The notes beneath the pieces were generated by a model. The model was given only the letters and a program-made list of their open reading frames with translations, was not told the DNA's origin and did not search any database. A program made the translations under genes and the position numbers. Below, piece by piece: positions 12,601 to 25,500 of a stretch of 64,000 nucleotides of DNA (position 1 is the stretch's first letter; each line of letters begins with the position of its first letter). Origin of the DNA: Malurus cyaneus samueli (Eukaryota; Chordata; Aves; Passeriformes; Maluridae); NCBI GenBank assembly GCA_009741485.1, contig CM019228.1:9934696-9998695 (forward strand), read 5' to 3'.

Positions 12601-15600
12601 AACCTTCTGGTTAGATTCAGCTTATTTTGGAGAGAAAAATAGCTTTCAATGACAAAATAATCATATTTTATATAAGTCCACTGTCCATTTTGTTAAGCTT
12701 TACTACCTTGATTTTTGTTTCACGCAGTTCTGGGTTTCAACACAATGTCAGCGAAGTTTAGCTTTTGATGTAGTGTCTGGGTTGCAGGTTGTCAGCTGAA
12801 TTAGCTGTGTTTCTTTGTAGCATTCCAGCTTCAGTAAGGTTTTTCCCTGATGAGTCCATGAGTGGTATTGATTTCCAATAACAAGCAGCTATATGGTGTG
12901 CATTCAGTAAAAGATGCCTAGCTAACTTTGGGCTCCCTTTCAATAATTCTCTGACATTCCTGTGACCTTAGAGAGCAGCAGCAGTCTCCATGAACTTGAG
13001 TAATCCTCAAATTTCAATCAAATGTCCCACTTAAAAATAAAGACAAAGAGCTGTCATATGGTCATATTTAGATATTTAGTAGCTTTCTGCACTAGCATAA
13101 GACCATGAACTCAATGCTATCCATGAATGAAGACATAATAAATATTCTAATATTTCTTCCACCCATTCTTCCCCTTGAGTACTTTGCATCTTGCAACCAT
13201 CTTTGGAAAGAATACACAGCATTGTTTCATCCCACACAGATGAAATACATTATCTGCTCTTGGAAGGAAACAGGCAACCGTGTAACATTGCGAAGCATCA
13301 TGTCACAGCAATTGAAGGCAGGAAGTAGAAAACCACCAGCCACCCCGCTGTGTTCTGCTGAAATAAGACACAAAGGATTTAGATACTGAAACTGTGTTGA
13401 GGTATAGCCAGAGACCTGTGATAGAGTTTGGCCCTCTTAAAGGTGCTGTTCTGTTAGATCCCGTCTCAAATTAGAAGTGAGGCAGAGCTCTGTTTTATGA
13501 TGGCATATCACGTAATGCTGCCGGGTTGTTTTGGAGTATTTGGTTGATATTAGTTTCCAGGCCTCTGCTCATCTGATAATCACCTACATTTTCAGTAGCA
13601 CCTCAGTGTGCCAGCCAAACACTGATCCCCTGTCCCTCTTGTTTTGAAAGAGGTGAAGGAGCCAGGCAGAAATAACTGCTTTTTTTTGTAGCCCCAGTTG
13701 AACAGAGTGGCAATTCTCTTATTTCAGAGCAAAGAAAAGGGAACACTTAAGATTTATTTTAAACAACTTCTGTACTCCATATACATGACATATCCTTTCA
13801 GCAGCTTCTGAGCTGTCAAGCTTGTACTTGTCTTTTTGTAGCCCATTGATGATCTTCAGGATCATCATCAGCAAATGTCCACAGCACACTGTGCTCTGGC
13901 CAACACTTCTCTTGCGTAGGAACTTGGAAGTTGGGCTAATGCTAAATACTTGGATCAGATCTGCAGGGAAGGTGTCAGGAGAAGGCATGTTCCCATCTAT
14001 TTTCATCTAACGCAGAATGAAGCCAGCTATTTACAGACAGAGCTGTTCTAAACTGAAGTTGACAGGCAGTCCAGGCTTTGTTACCTTGAGAAGGATAGAA
14101 AATATCCTTGGTCTTTTTAATAAACATTCTGTTGTTTGTGATTGATTAAGATCCAATTGCTCTAATGGAGGAGAATATTATGCACAGCATGAGTCAGCAA
14201 CACTTTCTTCCTGGAACAGCTGACAGCAAAGAAAGTTCCCAAACTCTCTGCAGAAATATTCTTCCCCCTAGGTGACAATCTGGACTGCATCCACCAATAC
14301 CTGCTGGTACCTCCCCTTGAGATGAACCAGTACTTGTCTGACTGGCATATGGAACCATTCAAAGTTCATTTGAGGTTAGAAGACACAACTCCATGGGCAG
14401 AAGCACTTGGGAGCTGATGCAGAAGAAGAAAGGGAAATCAGTTGCAGAAGTTTGGAGTGCTGGTGCACGTTCTAGAGGTTGGGAGCTTCAAAATGAGGTC
14501 CTTGACAGCACTGGCAACAGGAGGATGTTACCCAATCCAAATGCTTAGGCTCTTCTGAGGCAATTCAGTAAACAAGAGAGTTTCTTGTAAAATATATGTT
14601 TCTTGTAAAATATAGATCTATAGCCATCAGATAAAGTATGATTGGAAACAGATTTGAAAGCTACTAATCCATATATGTACTCTCCACTCTGAGATAGGAA
14701 AAAGTACAATAAAAATTCCTGCCCTATTAGGATAAATCAAGTAAGGTGGTGTATTTTAAAATACTAAATGTTTGAAACATTCAACAGGCTCTCAGTAGAG
14801 CTATGGACTTCAGTGAAAAGATGCTAGGAAAGAGTTTTCGCTGCTTTACTATACACTCCCCACTACCTACTGACATTGCCCTGTTGCAATATTTATGTGT
14901 TGAGAACAATGTTCCAGCATCTGATGGATTGTGCACTGAAACAGGCCTAGCATCTGAACAGTCCCTGTACAAATCCATACTTCCACTGGAAATTTTTGCC
15001 AAACAAAGCTACAGTTTGATAAGCAATCACAAGTTTTGGATTGCTTTTGTCCTTTCTGTTGCGTCTGTTGGATATTTGCTACCACTGGATAAAGTTTCTG
15101 GCAGCTACCAAGTGATTAGCTATGATGGGTTCCAACATTTTCCTATGAAATGAGCATTTCTGCCAAAGGTGCTGTGCCAAATGAGTGTGCTTGAGATCAC
15201 CCAAGATCACACTGCGGCCTGGAAAGGGGGAGTGCAGACCATGACAGGTGCCAGCCTAAAGCACAGCACTGCTGCTTTTTAAAGTATCTAGGCATATTAA
15301 ACCACCTAAATCATTCCTTGTTCAATGCCAAATCACCCAGCCTTCTCCTTCTCCTGTGCTCAGGTCAGTCTGTGCCAAATGCTTGTTTCCTGTGTGCTGA
15401 GACCTTGCTCTATAGGGAGTGTTAACAGCTTGCATGGGAATAAAACGCCACGTCCTTGGCTGTCTTGAGAAAAAGAAGATTGGAATGTAGAATTGATAAT
15501 GCAGGTGGCTTACAGTTATAAACAATACTAATACTGTAGCTTTTGCAAACCTACCAATCCTATGCTGTTGAGTAGAAAGTGACAGCCTCACTGACCAATG

Positions 15601-18600
15601 TATGTTTGACACAAATGTATGCACTGGTTGCTAAAGTAGATAAAAGAGGCTTGTCCCACAATAAAGTCCTTCTTTCTTTCTGTTTTTTCACCCACTTTTG
15701 TGTGTTTTGTATCTATTCTTTTATGTCGGCTGTCTGGCCAACAGCGACATTGCTCTGTGCCAGGCTGCATTCACTGAGGTCTCAGCTCTCTATCTTGGAC
15801 CTCAGGGAAAAGGGAGTGATGCATGAACAGCAGCAAGACTCACATTTCCAAAGATCCTAGTGATTTTTAGAAAGTTTGCAACAGAGACCCAGACCTTAAA
15901 AGAACAGTGTGATTGCCACAAAGAACAGTGTGGGAAAACCAGTATACATGCATGTGCAGCCCTCCCACATGCATACTGACTACCCCAGATATAGGCATAC
16001 CCACAGATCAGCACCTACACACAAATGTTTCTGACACACTTATTCTCAGCATCCTGTTCTCTTACAGCAGCCTCAGTTAGAGGAAGGGAGAAAATATGTT
16101 CCTTCTAACCTAATCTTCTAATGACCTTTCTTCCAGCTCCACTTTCCTGTCTATTTCTAAGCTGCCTATGGTGGTGATGGGAACAAGATTCCACTGTAGA
16201 GAGTGATTTTCCTCCTCAGAGTTCAGTGGGATCTTTCTGCTAGATTGTAGTGCCCTGCCCAATTGCTCTTATGAGATTCAGGGTAAATAAGGAGATAAAA
16301 AAAAAATTATTTATGATCCCATCTCTTGGGCCCCTTGCAGCTCCCCTAGAGTTCTTACAGAGTTGAAGGATTGTGACTGTGCTGCAAACATGGTGCAAGT
16401 GGGCTCCCATTGCTTCTTCCCTTCCTGGATTGCAAGCTCCCTGCCAAGCCTGGCAGCAGGATTCAGCCCTCTCACTCTGCCCTGCATGTTTCCTACAGCT
16501 GTCTGGAACTGCAAGGAAGAAAAGCTGGAGAGCAAGCAAACACAGTGATGTGCCACGGTGGCTGGCTCTGAATGCTCTGGTACAAGCTAGTATTTAGAGA
16601 GTGGCAGTCTCAACTTTTGTTGAGAGGCTTTTAGAGTTCAGTAAGACACACTCCACAGCTGTATTCCAAAACTGTCCTGCAACAGTCTGGGGACTGTGAT
16701 GGATTTTTCTGGCAGGAGATGTCTGACTGCCTTGCTTTGCTCCCTCTCTCTGGTAAAATGCGGGAGATGGGCACTTCTCAATTGCAGGGCGTTCCTGGCC
16801 TCCGTGCTGCATGTCAGGGAGAGATTCATTAGCAGCAGAAAGGCAATTCTCTCTCCTCTCTGCTCTGGAATTGAAGTCGTTTGTCTCGGGAAGGAGTCCA
16901 GGCGCCTCACTTGCTGTGTGGCAGCTTCTGCTCAAGGGAGACAAGCACTTCGTCAATAAACAAGGAGCCTGGGGAATGGCTCCAGCTGACAGAGGACATT
17001 ATTAATGACTGGTACTTTGTCGGAGGGTAGATCAGCTTCCCATTATCTGCTTTAAGAGGGGAAAGAAAAATAGGGCTAAAGATGGCAGCCTTGGAGCAGC
17101 TGGAGGTTTCAGCATCATACTGCAAAGTCCCCCACAGCAAGGCCCAGGGCTGGCACAGCCCCCAGGGAGTGGCTGTATTTTTCCTCAGCATCTCCTGTGA
17201 CAGCGGGAGGCAGGCCCAACTTAGGAATAGTTTCACTTCCCAGCCTAACGTGGGTGGTCTCTGCTGTGGAGGTCTTCCCGTCTGTCCCCCTCTCTGTCAG
17301 CCCTGGGTACAAGGAGCAGACAAGGAGTGTCTTCCAGCATCTGCTGCTGCAGCTTCTTGTTTTGGGATACCTGTGGACCTTTGTGCAGCTTCTACCCAGG
17401 CCAGTCAGAAGACATTGAGGAAATCTGAGAGGAGGCTGTTCCACTGCCTTCACTCTTGGGAATCCATTAGAACAAGGAAGAGCAAGAAACACTATCCCCT
17501 ATGACCATGCACTTCTGTCTGTGACTGGAACTGGAAAAGCTGTGGTCTTTGAAACTAAACTCATCTCCTTAGTTGGAAGAAGCCTCTAAGCTCTAAAGCA
17601 GTTGTTGATTCACCTTAGAATCACACTTAATTTGCCGCAGCATCATCAGGGTGGAAGGAGAATTCCCTGCATTGTTGTGACATTGACAATTCATCCTTCT
17701 CTGTCCTACAGCCTAGATCTGCCAGAAGAGTGAGTCCTTGGCTCCTTCACAAAAAGTATGTGGTGCAAGTACTCAGCCCATGGCTTAGATCTTTGTAGAA
17801 GCTTTTGTTTGGAACCACACATACAAACAAAGCTGTGAAGTCTTTCAGCTGAACACCTGAGTGTCCAACCAGCCTGCTGCATAACAGGGTATAAGATCAG
17901 TGTCATCGTGGTCTCCACAGTAGTTGAAGGAGGTAGTTCTTCATACTTCTTATCACTGTGGAGCTGCCCCTAGGGTGCCTTCTTAGCTAAAGGTGCATTC
18001 ACTATCCTGCACAGGTTCTGTTGCCTGAGTGTGATGATGTATTTCTTATGCAATTTAAATCTCTTTTCAGACTGAATGCTCTTTTGCTCAGTCTGGTATC
18101 AGGAAATGTATTGGGGACTCATCCCTTTTCTTTTAGAGATTATTCTAGCTTACAGACATAAAGTCAAAAGTTTAGAGCTGGCTCTGGGTTCAGATGCCTC
18201 TTATCTATTCCAGGATTTGGGCTCTTGCAAATGGAATAAATGGATCTGACACTGAAATTCCTTGCTTCACGTTGTCTAACCTGGGGTTGTTCAGATTTAG
18301 GATTCAGGTGTGAGCCTATCTTTGGCAGACTTGTGTAAGCTAAACTGCCAGTTGATTTTTTCTTGCAGAAAGCTGGAAAAACTTTGCTGCAAGATTAGCT
18401 CAAGGTCTCTCCCTTGTGGTTAAATATTACTGTCCTGGAGCTGAGAGTATTGTAAGGTCCCAGGACTGCTGTCTCTAGGCAATCTTCTACCGTGACAGGA
18501 AAAAAATCAAACACTTCCAGGTCTGCTGATATTTATAAGCTGAAACAAATCCCAGCCAGATAAATGGTCCATTTCTGCTCCGAAACGAGCTGTGGACTGC

Positions 18601-19544
18601 TCCAAGCCCCTAAGTGGATTGCCTTCTGGCCAGCCTAGTGCTGTAGTGATTGAAAAGCTGAGAGGAGTTAGAAGGGGGGTGGGTAGGGATGCAGTGTTCA
18701 GAGGCTGTGTGGACCCAAACTAGCTAGATTCACCGAACTCATCACTGAAATCACTTCTTGCATTGCCTCTCTGTTTTAATTCTCTCTGAAACAGCCCTCT
18801 CCTATGAGTGAAACAATCTTGCCTGCAGATTGAGGGGGGTGGGAGGGATTTGAACATTAATCTGATGTAGATTATACATCCGCCTCCCTCTCTCCCCCCT
18901 TCTCACTCACTCTCTCTCTCCCTCTCTCCCTCTTTCTGTCTGTTTCTCTCCCCTCCCTCTCCTTCCTGCTTCATCTCTTCAAGAAAGTGAACATAAAGTA
19001 AAATACGGAGAGAGAGAGGCAGAGAGAGAAAAAGCTCCCTGAAGAGGGAAAGCCCCAGCAGCCAGTAGCTGTTTGGATTTGCCTGGCGCTGCCTTTCTTG
19101 CTTTGCTCCCAAGGAATACCTTTAATGGGATCAATTGCTTCAGTTCCTTTATAACCAAGTCCACCGGAAAGGCAGCCTCAACATATTATGGGCAACTGTG
19201 TGAAGTCTCCACTGAGAAACCTCTCTAAAAAGGTATGTTCCCCGAATCAAAGTGCGCTGTGCATTTCCAGCCCTGCTTCTTGGGATGGGTGACATTGTGG
19301 ACAGATGGGAATGGGAGGTGGGAGAAACACAGAGATGAGTATGAAGGGTTCAGCTCTGTTCACTAGATTTTTTCTGTAAGAGCTGCTCATGCAAGTGCAG
19401 CCAGTAGAGCCCAGGATTCTGAGAGCCATAATGTGTGTAAATAAATGTGTGTGTAGGCTTGTGTACAGCTCTCCTCTGGGTACGTGCAAGCATGTGCTTG
19501 TCAATGTGCACGGTGTGCTGGCACACTCCTGTCGGAGCATCTTG

Positions 19545-19583
<39 letters not shown>

Positions 19584-22500
19584 AGTTTGTGCATGTGCAC
19601 ATGCTTCAGCTGAGAGGTACCTGCATGAGTAATCAATGTGTCATGAGTGTAGGGACATGTATCCATGGATGTGTAAAGGGTCATGTGTCTGTACCTGTTA
19701 CCATTGGTGTGTAAGAGTACGCGCGCCTCTGAGCCATCTGAGGAACGTGTCCTTAGCTCTTTACATCTCTACACAGGCATCCTGAGTGCCTGAGCAGGTT
19801 TGTTGTGAGTGCATAAAGGGGGAATTTCTGTGTATCGTATATATACACCTGCTTGTGTGACGCTCTCTGTGTGCTCACCTGCTAGTACATGTCCTCACAG
19901 AAGTCTGTGTATAAGCATGCATATGTTTTAATGTCTATCCATCCTTGTGTATGTGCACAATTAGTTTTGTTGGTAAGTGTTTGCGTACAGAAGCATGTTT
20001 TTCTCTCTGCTCTGTTTGTCCATGTAGCTGTTTGTGAGTGGATACACTGGGCCCTGGCTGTATGTTAGGTCATCATGTTGCATGTCAGCATAGCCCATGT
20101 GTCTACATGCTTGGGCCCAGCTGGACTTCATCTGTGAGCTGCCACGTGTATCTTCAGCCCACAGTGTGCTGAGGTTTTACAGTGGTCCCAGGACAAATTA
20201 GATTCAGGAATAATTCTGCTGTTTGGGACTAGGCTGAAAAGGGAATGATAAGTCCCAGAAACATTTCTTGTTTGACTGAGGAAGATCTTACAGCATTTTG
20301 TACCTGTCAGCCACACGGTTCTCACTTGGCATTGCTGCAAATCTTATAACTCAGCAAAAAGCTATGCAGTTCATTCTCCATAAATGATAAAGTTATGCTG
20401 ATCGTCCAAAGTATTGCAATAAGGAGCTGCCTCTGTGGAGACTTTGACGACAGTGAAATGTCACTGCCACCAACATGCTCCATCCAGGAGGCCTTGCCAT
20501 CTGGGAAAGTTCCTCTGGGAGGGAGCTGTTTGGGAGAGGACCTTCTGACCATCTAGGCTGGATGTTTGCCTCTTCTGTGTAGAAACACCATTTGCTCGTT
20601 ATCTCGGCTGCTGTAAACAAAGGCAGTAATGGCACAGTGCTGCTGCTGCGGGAGAGCTGGGATGCTTGAGGAGGGAATTCATCATCAAGCACTTAGGCAG
20701 TGCTTAGACCAATCTCTAGGTCAGGGTGACCTGCAGGGAGACACAGAAGTAGCTGAGGTTCACCCAAATGTTGCACATGTGAAAAACCTATTTGGTTGCT
20801 TGTAGGTCGTCTCCAACTTAGAATAAAAGGAGTTGGCTGCAGCTGTTTGAGGCAATTGCAATTAAAGTCTGATGTGTAGCCAGGCTGCTTGAATCAAAAT
20901 GGATTCAAGAATTTGTAAATTCTCTGTCATCAGTCTTTTAGGTAATTCATGCTTTCTTTCCTAAAAGCTGCTTTGAGTAACTCACTTTGGGCCTAGTTAC
21001 AAGACCTGGGATGTCAGGACTGAAGAGTTGCAAAGCTGAATTAGAGAATTTCTCAGACATCACTCTAGTGAGCTATGAAATAAGGCCTCACACACTCATC
21101 CTGATAGGTCCTGCTACTCTGCCATTCCTTTCATCACAGCACACATGATTATAGTGGAGACTGCAGATCAGTCTTAACATCGCACAACTTCACTTGGCTG
21201 TATTATGATCCCAGTCATTTTTCTCAGATTTTACCTTGAGCAAACTAATTTTGCTGAAATATTAAAGAGGAGGAACTGCAGGCAATGTGTGTGAAAGCTG
21301 CTCTTAGCTGACAGTCTGAACTCTTGAATACATGATTTCAACCTAAAATTTAGGATTCACTCCCAAACACCAGCTGGTTTGGTCTGGGTTTGGCTGACAC
21401 AGGGTATCTTGCTTGTTCAGGCTTTGACTCTCTGTCTGTTGTTGGAAGCTTCAGTTTCCCATAGTCACAGCGTCCCCCCAGCAATCGTGAAAGTCATCCT
21501 GGGTGCTTTTCTCTCCAAGAGACACTGCATTTGGGATGGAGCCCCTCTCAGCTTGGTGTTCTGCAAAGTCCCTCTGACACACAGGCAGGAAAATTAAGTG
21601 AATCCTGGTGTGCTTCTGTTGTGCAGAAATTAAAAGCATTGCCATCCAGGTACTTCAGTTTGGCACCTTTCTCCACCACTTGGGCCATCTCTAGATCAGC
21701 CAGGTCTCCTCCCACTCCATAATCTGCTGGTCTGACACAGCCAAGGGCTAGACTTGGGCAGGAAGAGTAGTGGTCCTTTGTTCAGGGAAGGGACTGGGAA
21801 AGCCTGATCTTCCCATCCTATCCTTGCACTTTCTCTGTCATGCACACTGCTGTTTGCCCTGTAATGGTGGCTGACATTTCTTTGCCCCATACCAATACTA
21901 CAGCTCTCTTCCTCACTCTGCTAGGATGTAGGAGGAACATGGTGAAGGGAACTTGAGTGGATATTTGCAGGACAACCTGTGAGACTGCTGGCAGAGGGAG
22001 CACTGAATGCCATAAATCCTGCCTGCAGTGGCAGGGCAGGGCAAGGAGCCCCTGTTGGGGTCTTGCTGAGTCATTGACCTTGCTGTTCTGGCACTGCAGC
22101 AGTTTGTATGGTCACAATCCTCTGTGGCTCTTGGCCACTGTTTTGTCGAATTGGCAACCTCTATCAAGACAGAAGAATAATGGTGTGACTATTATGAGGT
22201 ACTGCTGTAGAGTTTGATAATAAACTGTTGACTGGAAGGGTCAGCAAACGAACATTTGGATCTGTGGAGCTTTGCATCCTTCATGTGGCTTCACTGGAAT
22301 TAAACACAGAACTGATGTGGGCTATGTAAGTGATTCATATTTTTTTTCTATATTAAACTGAAAAATGTGCCAGGAAATAAAGCTGATAATTTTGAAAATA
22401 CATTGCACTGATGTCACAAAGCTGTGTAGTTCAACACAGATGCCTTGACATTTAGCTGAGCTAGTAATATGCCATTCGTGGATGGATGCTCATCTTTCAA

Positions 22501-25500
22501 TTTTTTAAGGACAAGTGTCCTATGTGTCAGAATTAATCAGAGACAGATTCCTTTCTCATCCATGACTGCAATGAAAATGCTTTTCTGCTTCATCATTTTC
22601 TTTCTCCATGGCTTGCTTTTTGAGTTGTTTTTGTTTTGATGCTCGATATTCACATGTCATTATACATGAGCAGATTGGTATAAGACTATGTACAAAAAGG
22701 CAAACAAACCATGCATGCAATGTAATAGAACATGGCAGACACAGCAAGTAGATACAATAGTCTCAGACAAGTGTGAATGGAGGGTGTTTGTGTCTGATCT
22801 TTTAGCCTGAAAATGTACCTCAGGTTTTAAGGAAAGGGTTAAGAGAGACAATGACAATTGACAGAGCTTCTCTGATCACCCTTGGGAACATTGGCTGTAA
22901 AAGTAGAATCATTCCTGAAGAGGAATCTGATGTATGATTAATGTTTATTCTGTAGAACCAAGGGTCCTGTGGGTTGCGTTGGCTTTTTATAGCTGCATGG
23001 GAATATCAGGATAAGTGGTTTTTTGCAGAGCCAGGGAAATGCATTTCTATAAAAGGAAAGCAGTGCCTCCTTATAAAATCCAGTGCTGGATTCAGTTGTG
23101 GAGCTTTAGCTTAGCAGGACGTGTGCACTTAGGAATATGTGCAAATGCAAACAGACAAAAATGTTGCGCCCGTGCCTGATCTCCACTTTGGGACTGTCAG
23201 TGATTAGAAGAGGTCAGGGCAGTAAGTGCCTGAAACTGTGAGGATGTAACTAATTAGTAGCAGCACAGGCAGTGCGAGCCTGCAGTTCGCAGAGCCACCT
23301 GATGCTGTAAGTGGTCTTCTGATAACGTGATAAAGCGTGTGATGCTGTGTAAAAATGTAATGTGGGACCTGTGCAGTGGCTTTGTGCAGGCTCTGCCTGG
23401 TCTCCTGGGGATGCCCTGGCCAGGCAGCTTTGCCCTGGGCACAGGCTGGCACACATACGGTTAAGATGAGATGTGCTTGTCCTTTGCAGCTCATTCAATT
23501 CATTGTTAACACTGGGGCTGATTGTGGGAGTGTGGCACTTTGGGCTGTGTCTAGATAGATGTGAGCAGTGCTGAGAGTTTGATGTAATTTCAAAGCGAAA
23601 TTCTCGTGGTTGGTTGTACTTCTATCAGCTTTTGAAAGTGAACTCCTGGACTTACTGCTACTGTACAAATCCTAATAGACCGGTGGGGGGGATGCAGTGT
23701 GCACCCGATGAAGGAAATTTAGCAATTATGGCTCTGCGAGGCGGTTCAGTAAAACTTCAGAGGAACGAGATGGGGAGGTAACATCCTCTGTTGTGTTGTT
23801 TGCTTGCTGCTGGTTGGCTGGGAAGATCCGCCATGACGAGAAGACGAGCTATAAAGCTGTCCAGACGAGCGAAGAGGGGTCGTCGGCTTGCGAGTACCAG
23901 GGTCCGCTCATGGTGCTGGCCCAGAACTGCGCCGTCATGCACAACCTGCTGGGGCCAGCATGCATCTTCCTGAGGAAGGGCTTCGCAGAAAACAGGCTGC
24001 CTGTACGTAAGTTACACCCAGCCGGGCGAGACACACACAAAGCCACGTGGATGCGAGTCGGGGATGCGGAGCCGCCCCCGTGCTCCGTCTGCGTGGAGCT
24101 CTGTAACCCCCAACCCTGTGTCTCGAGCATCCCGGCTCCAGCTCCAAGTGCAAATACAATCACAGGCAAATGTCTAACCTGAGGGATGTGCAGATAACCT
24201 TGTGCCTAAACACCGAGAAAGGAGCATTCGAAAATTGCAGCTATGGAAGATAGATCCAAGCATACACGCAAGTAGCCATATTCACATGGATTCAGGGATA
24301 GTTCCTAGGACTTCAGGACTTGCATAATCATATGGACTCAGGAAGAGTCCAGTGCGCAGAGCTGTTACTCCAGCAAGACACCTACCTCTCATTCCCAGAG
24401 GCTCAGATTAGCATTTAAGGTCTAAATAGCCAGTTAAATGCAAATCAGGGCATCTGTATTGGGAACAAGCTGTCCATATTTGATGCCGTTCCTATCAGTT
24501 CACAGTGAGCACACTAATACCAGCAGAAATAAACAGGCAGCTGTCTCCTCACAGATACCCAAACACATTCTCTTGTGCACTGTCATACCCAGCCTGACAC
24601 TGCAGCAATCCCAGCCAATTAAACCAAGGAACATCAGGCTGTCCTCATATTTGCAAATAGTGCCAGGCTACCAAATGCTATTACCCTCCTACACAGAGAG
24701 AAATAGCAAAACCACATCTATTCATTCAATCACACCTGTTGTAACTATGTGTTCATATGCATCCAATGTATGCATTTATATACAAACAATAAAAATATGT
24801 ACCTGTATGTATGCACCCCAGTATTGTGTCCTTACAAGAACTAAAATACATTTTTGCACCCAAACATTCTACTCCTGCAGTAACATGAATTTAGAAACAA
24901 ACATAAGCACATGATTAACACACCTTTTACGGATATGTATGGGTGAATATGTGCATTGTCAGATATTTACCCAGTGCCTTCCATGTTCTTGTGGTGGAAG
25001 AAAGCTCACCCCAATTACCTCAGAACCAGAGCTTTATTGCTTCTGTAAGAAACCTCAGTCTTAGTTGTGTCTTGATATGGTCATCTACAGCTATATGAGA
25101 CATGTAGGTCTTTATTTCTGAAACCTCTTCTTCAACCAGCAACTCAAGAGTCTCTATGTGTCACTATTGATCAAAGGGCTTTTGTTCTTCCTAACCTTCA
25201 GCTACTAAATGATCACATAGTCCCTGTGCCAGGTCACTGAAACGTGAAACACACTCTCACATGAGCACACTTGCTGACCTGCACAGAGCCACCTGTCACA
25301 GGAGACACCCCAGCTCCCTTGGGGACAGCTGGACAGATGTCCATTCTGCTTAGGCTATGGAAGCTCACTGTACTCTAAGAAGTTTCCAGAATAGGATTAG
25401 TGATGTCTCTAAATACCCTGATGTAGAATAAGTGCATCTAATAAACAGCTTTACTTTTACTGACTCTCTAGACCAACAGGATTTATTGTACACAGAACAG

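Noticed and set aside
24438..24914. A 158-codon ORF in CABP1 intron
   Set aside because: Explained by the G-poor, repeat-derived composition; the protein has no recognisable fold.
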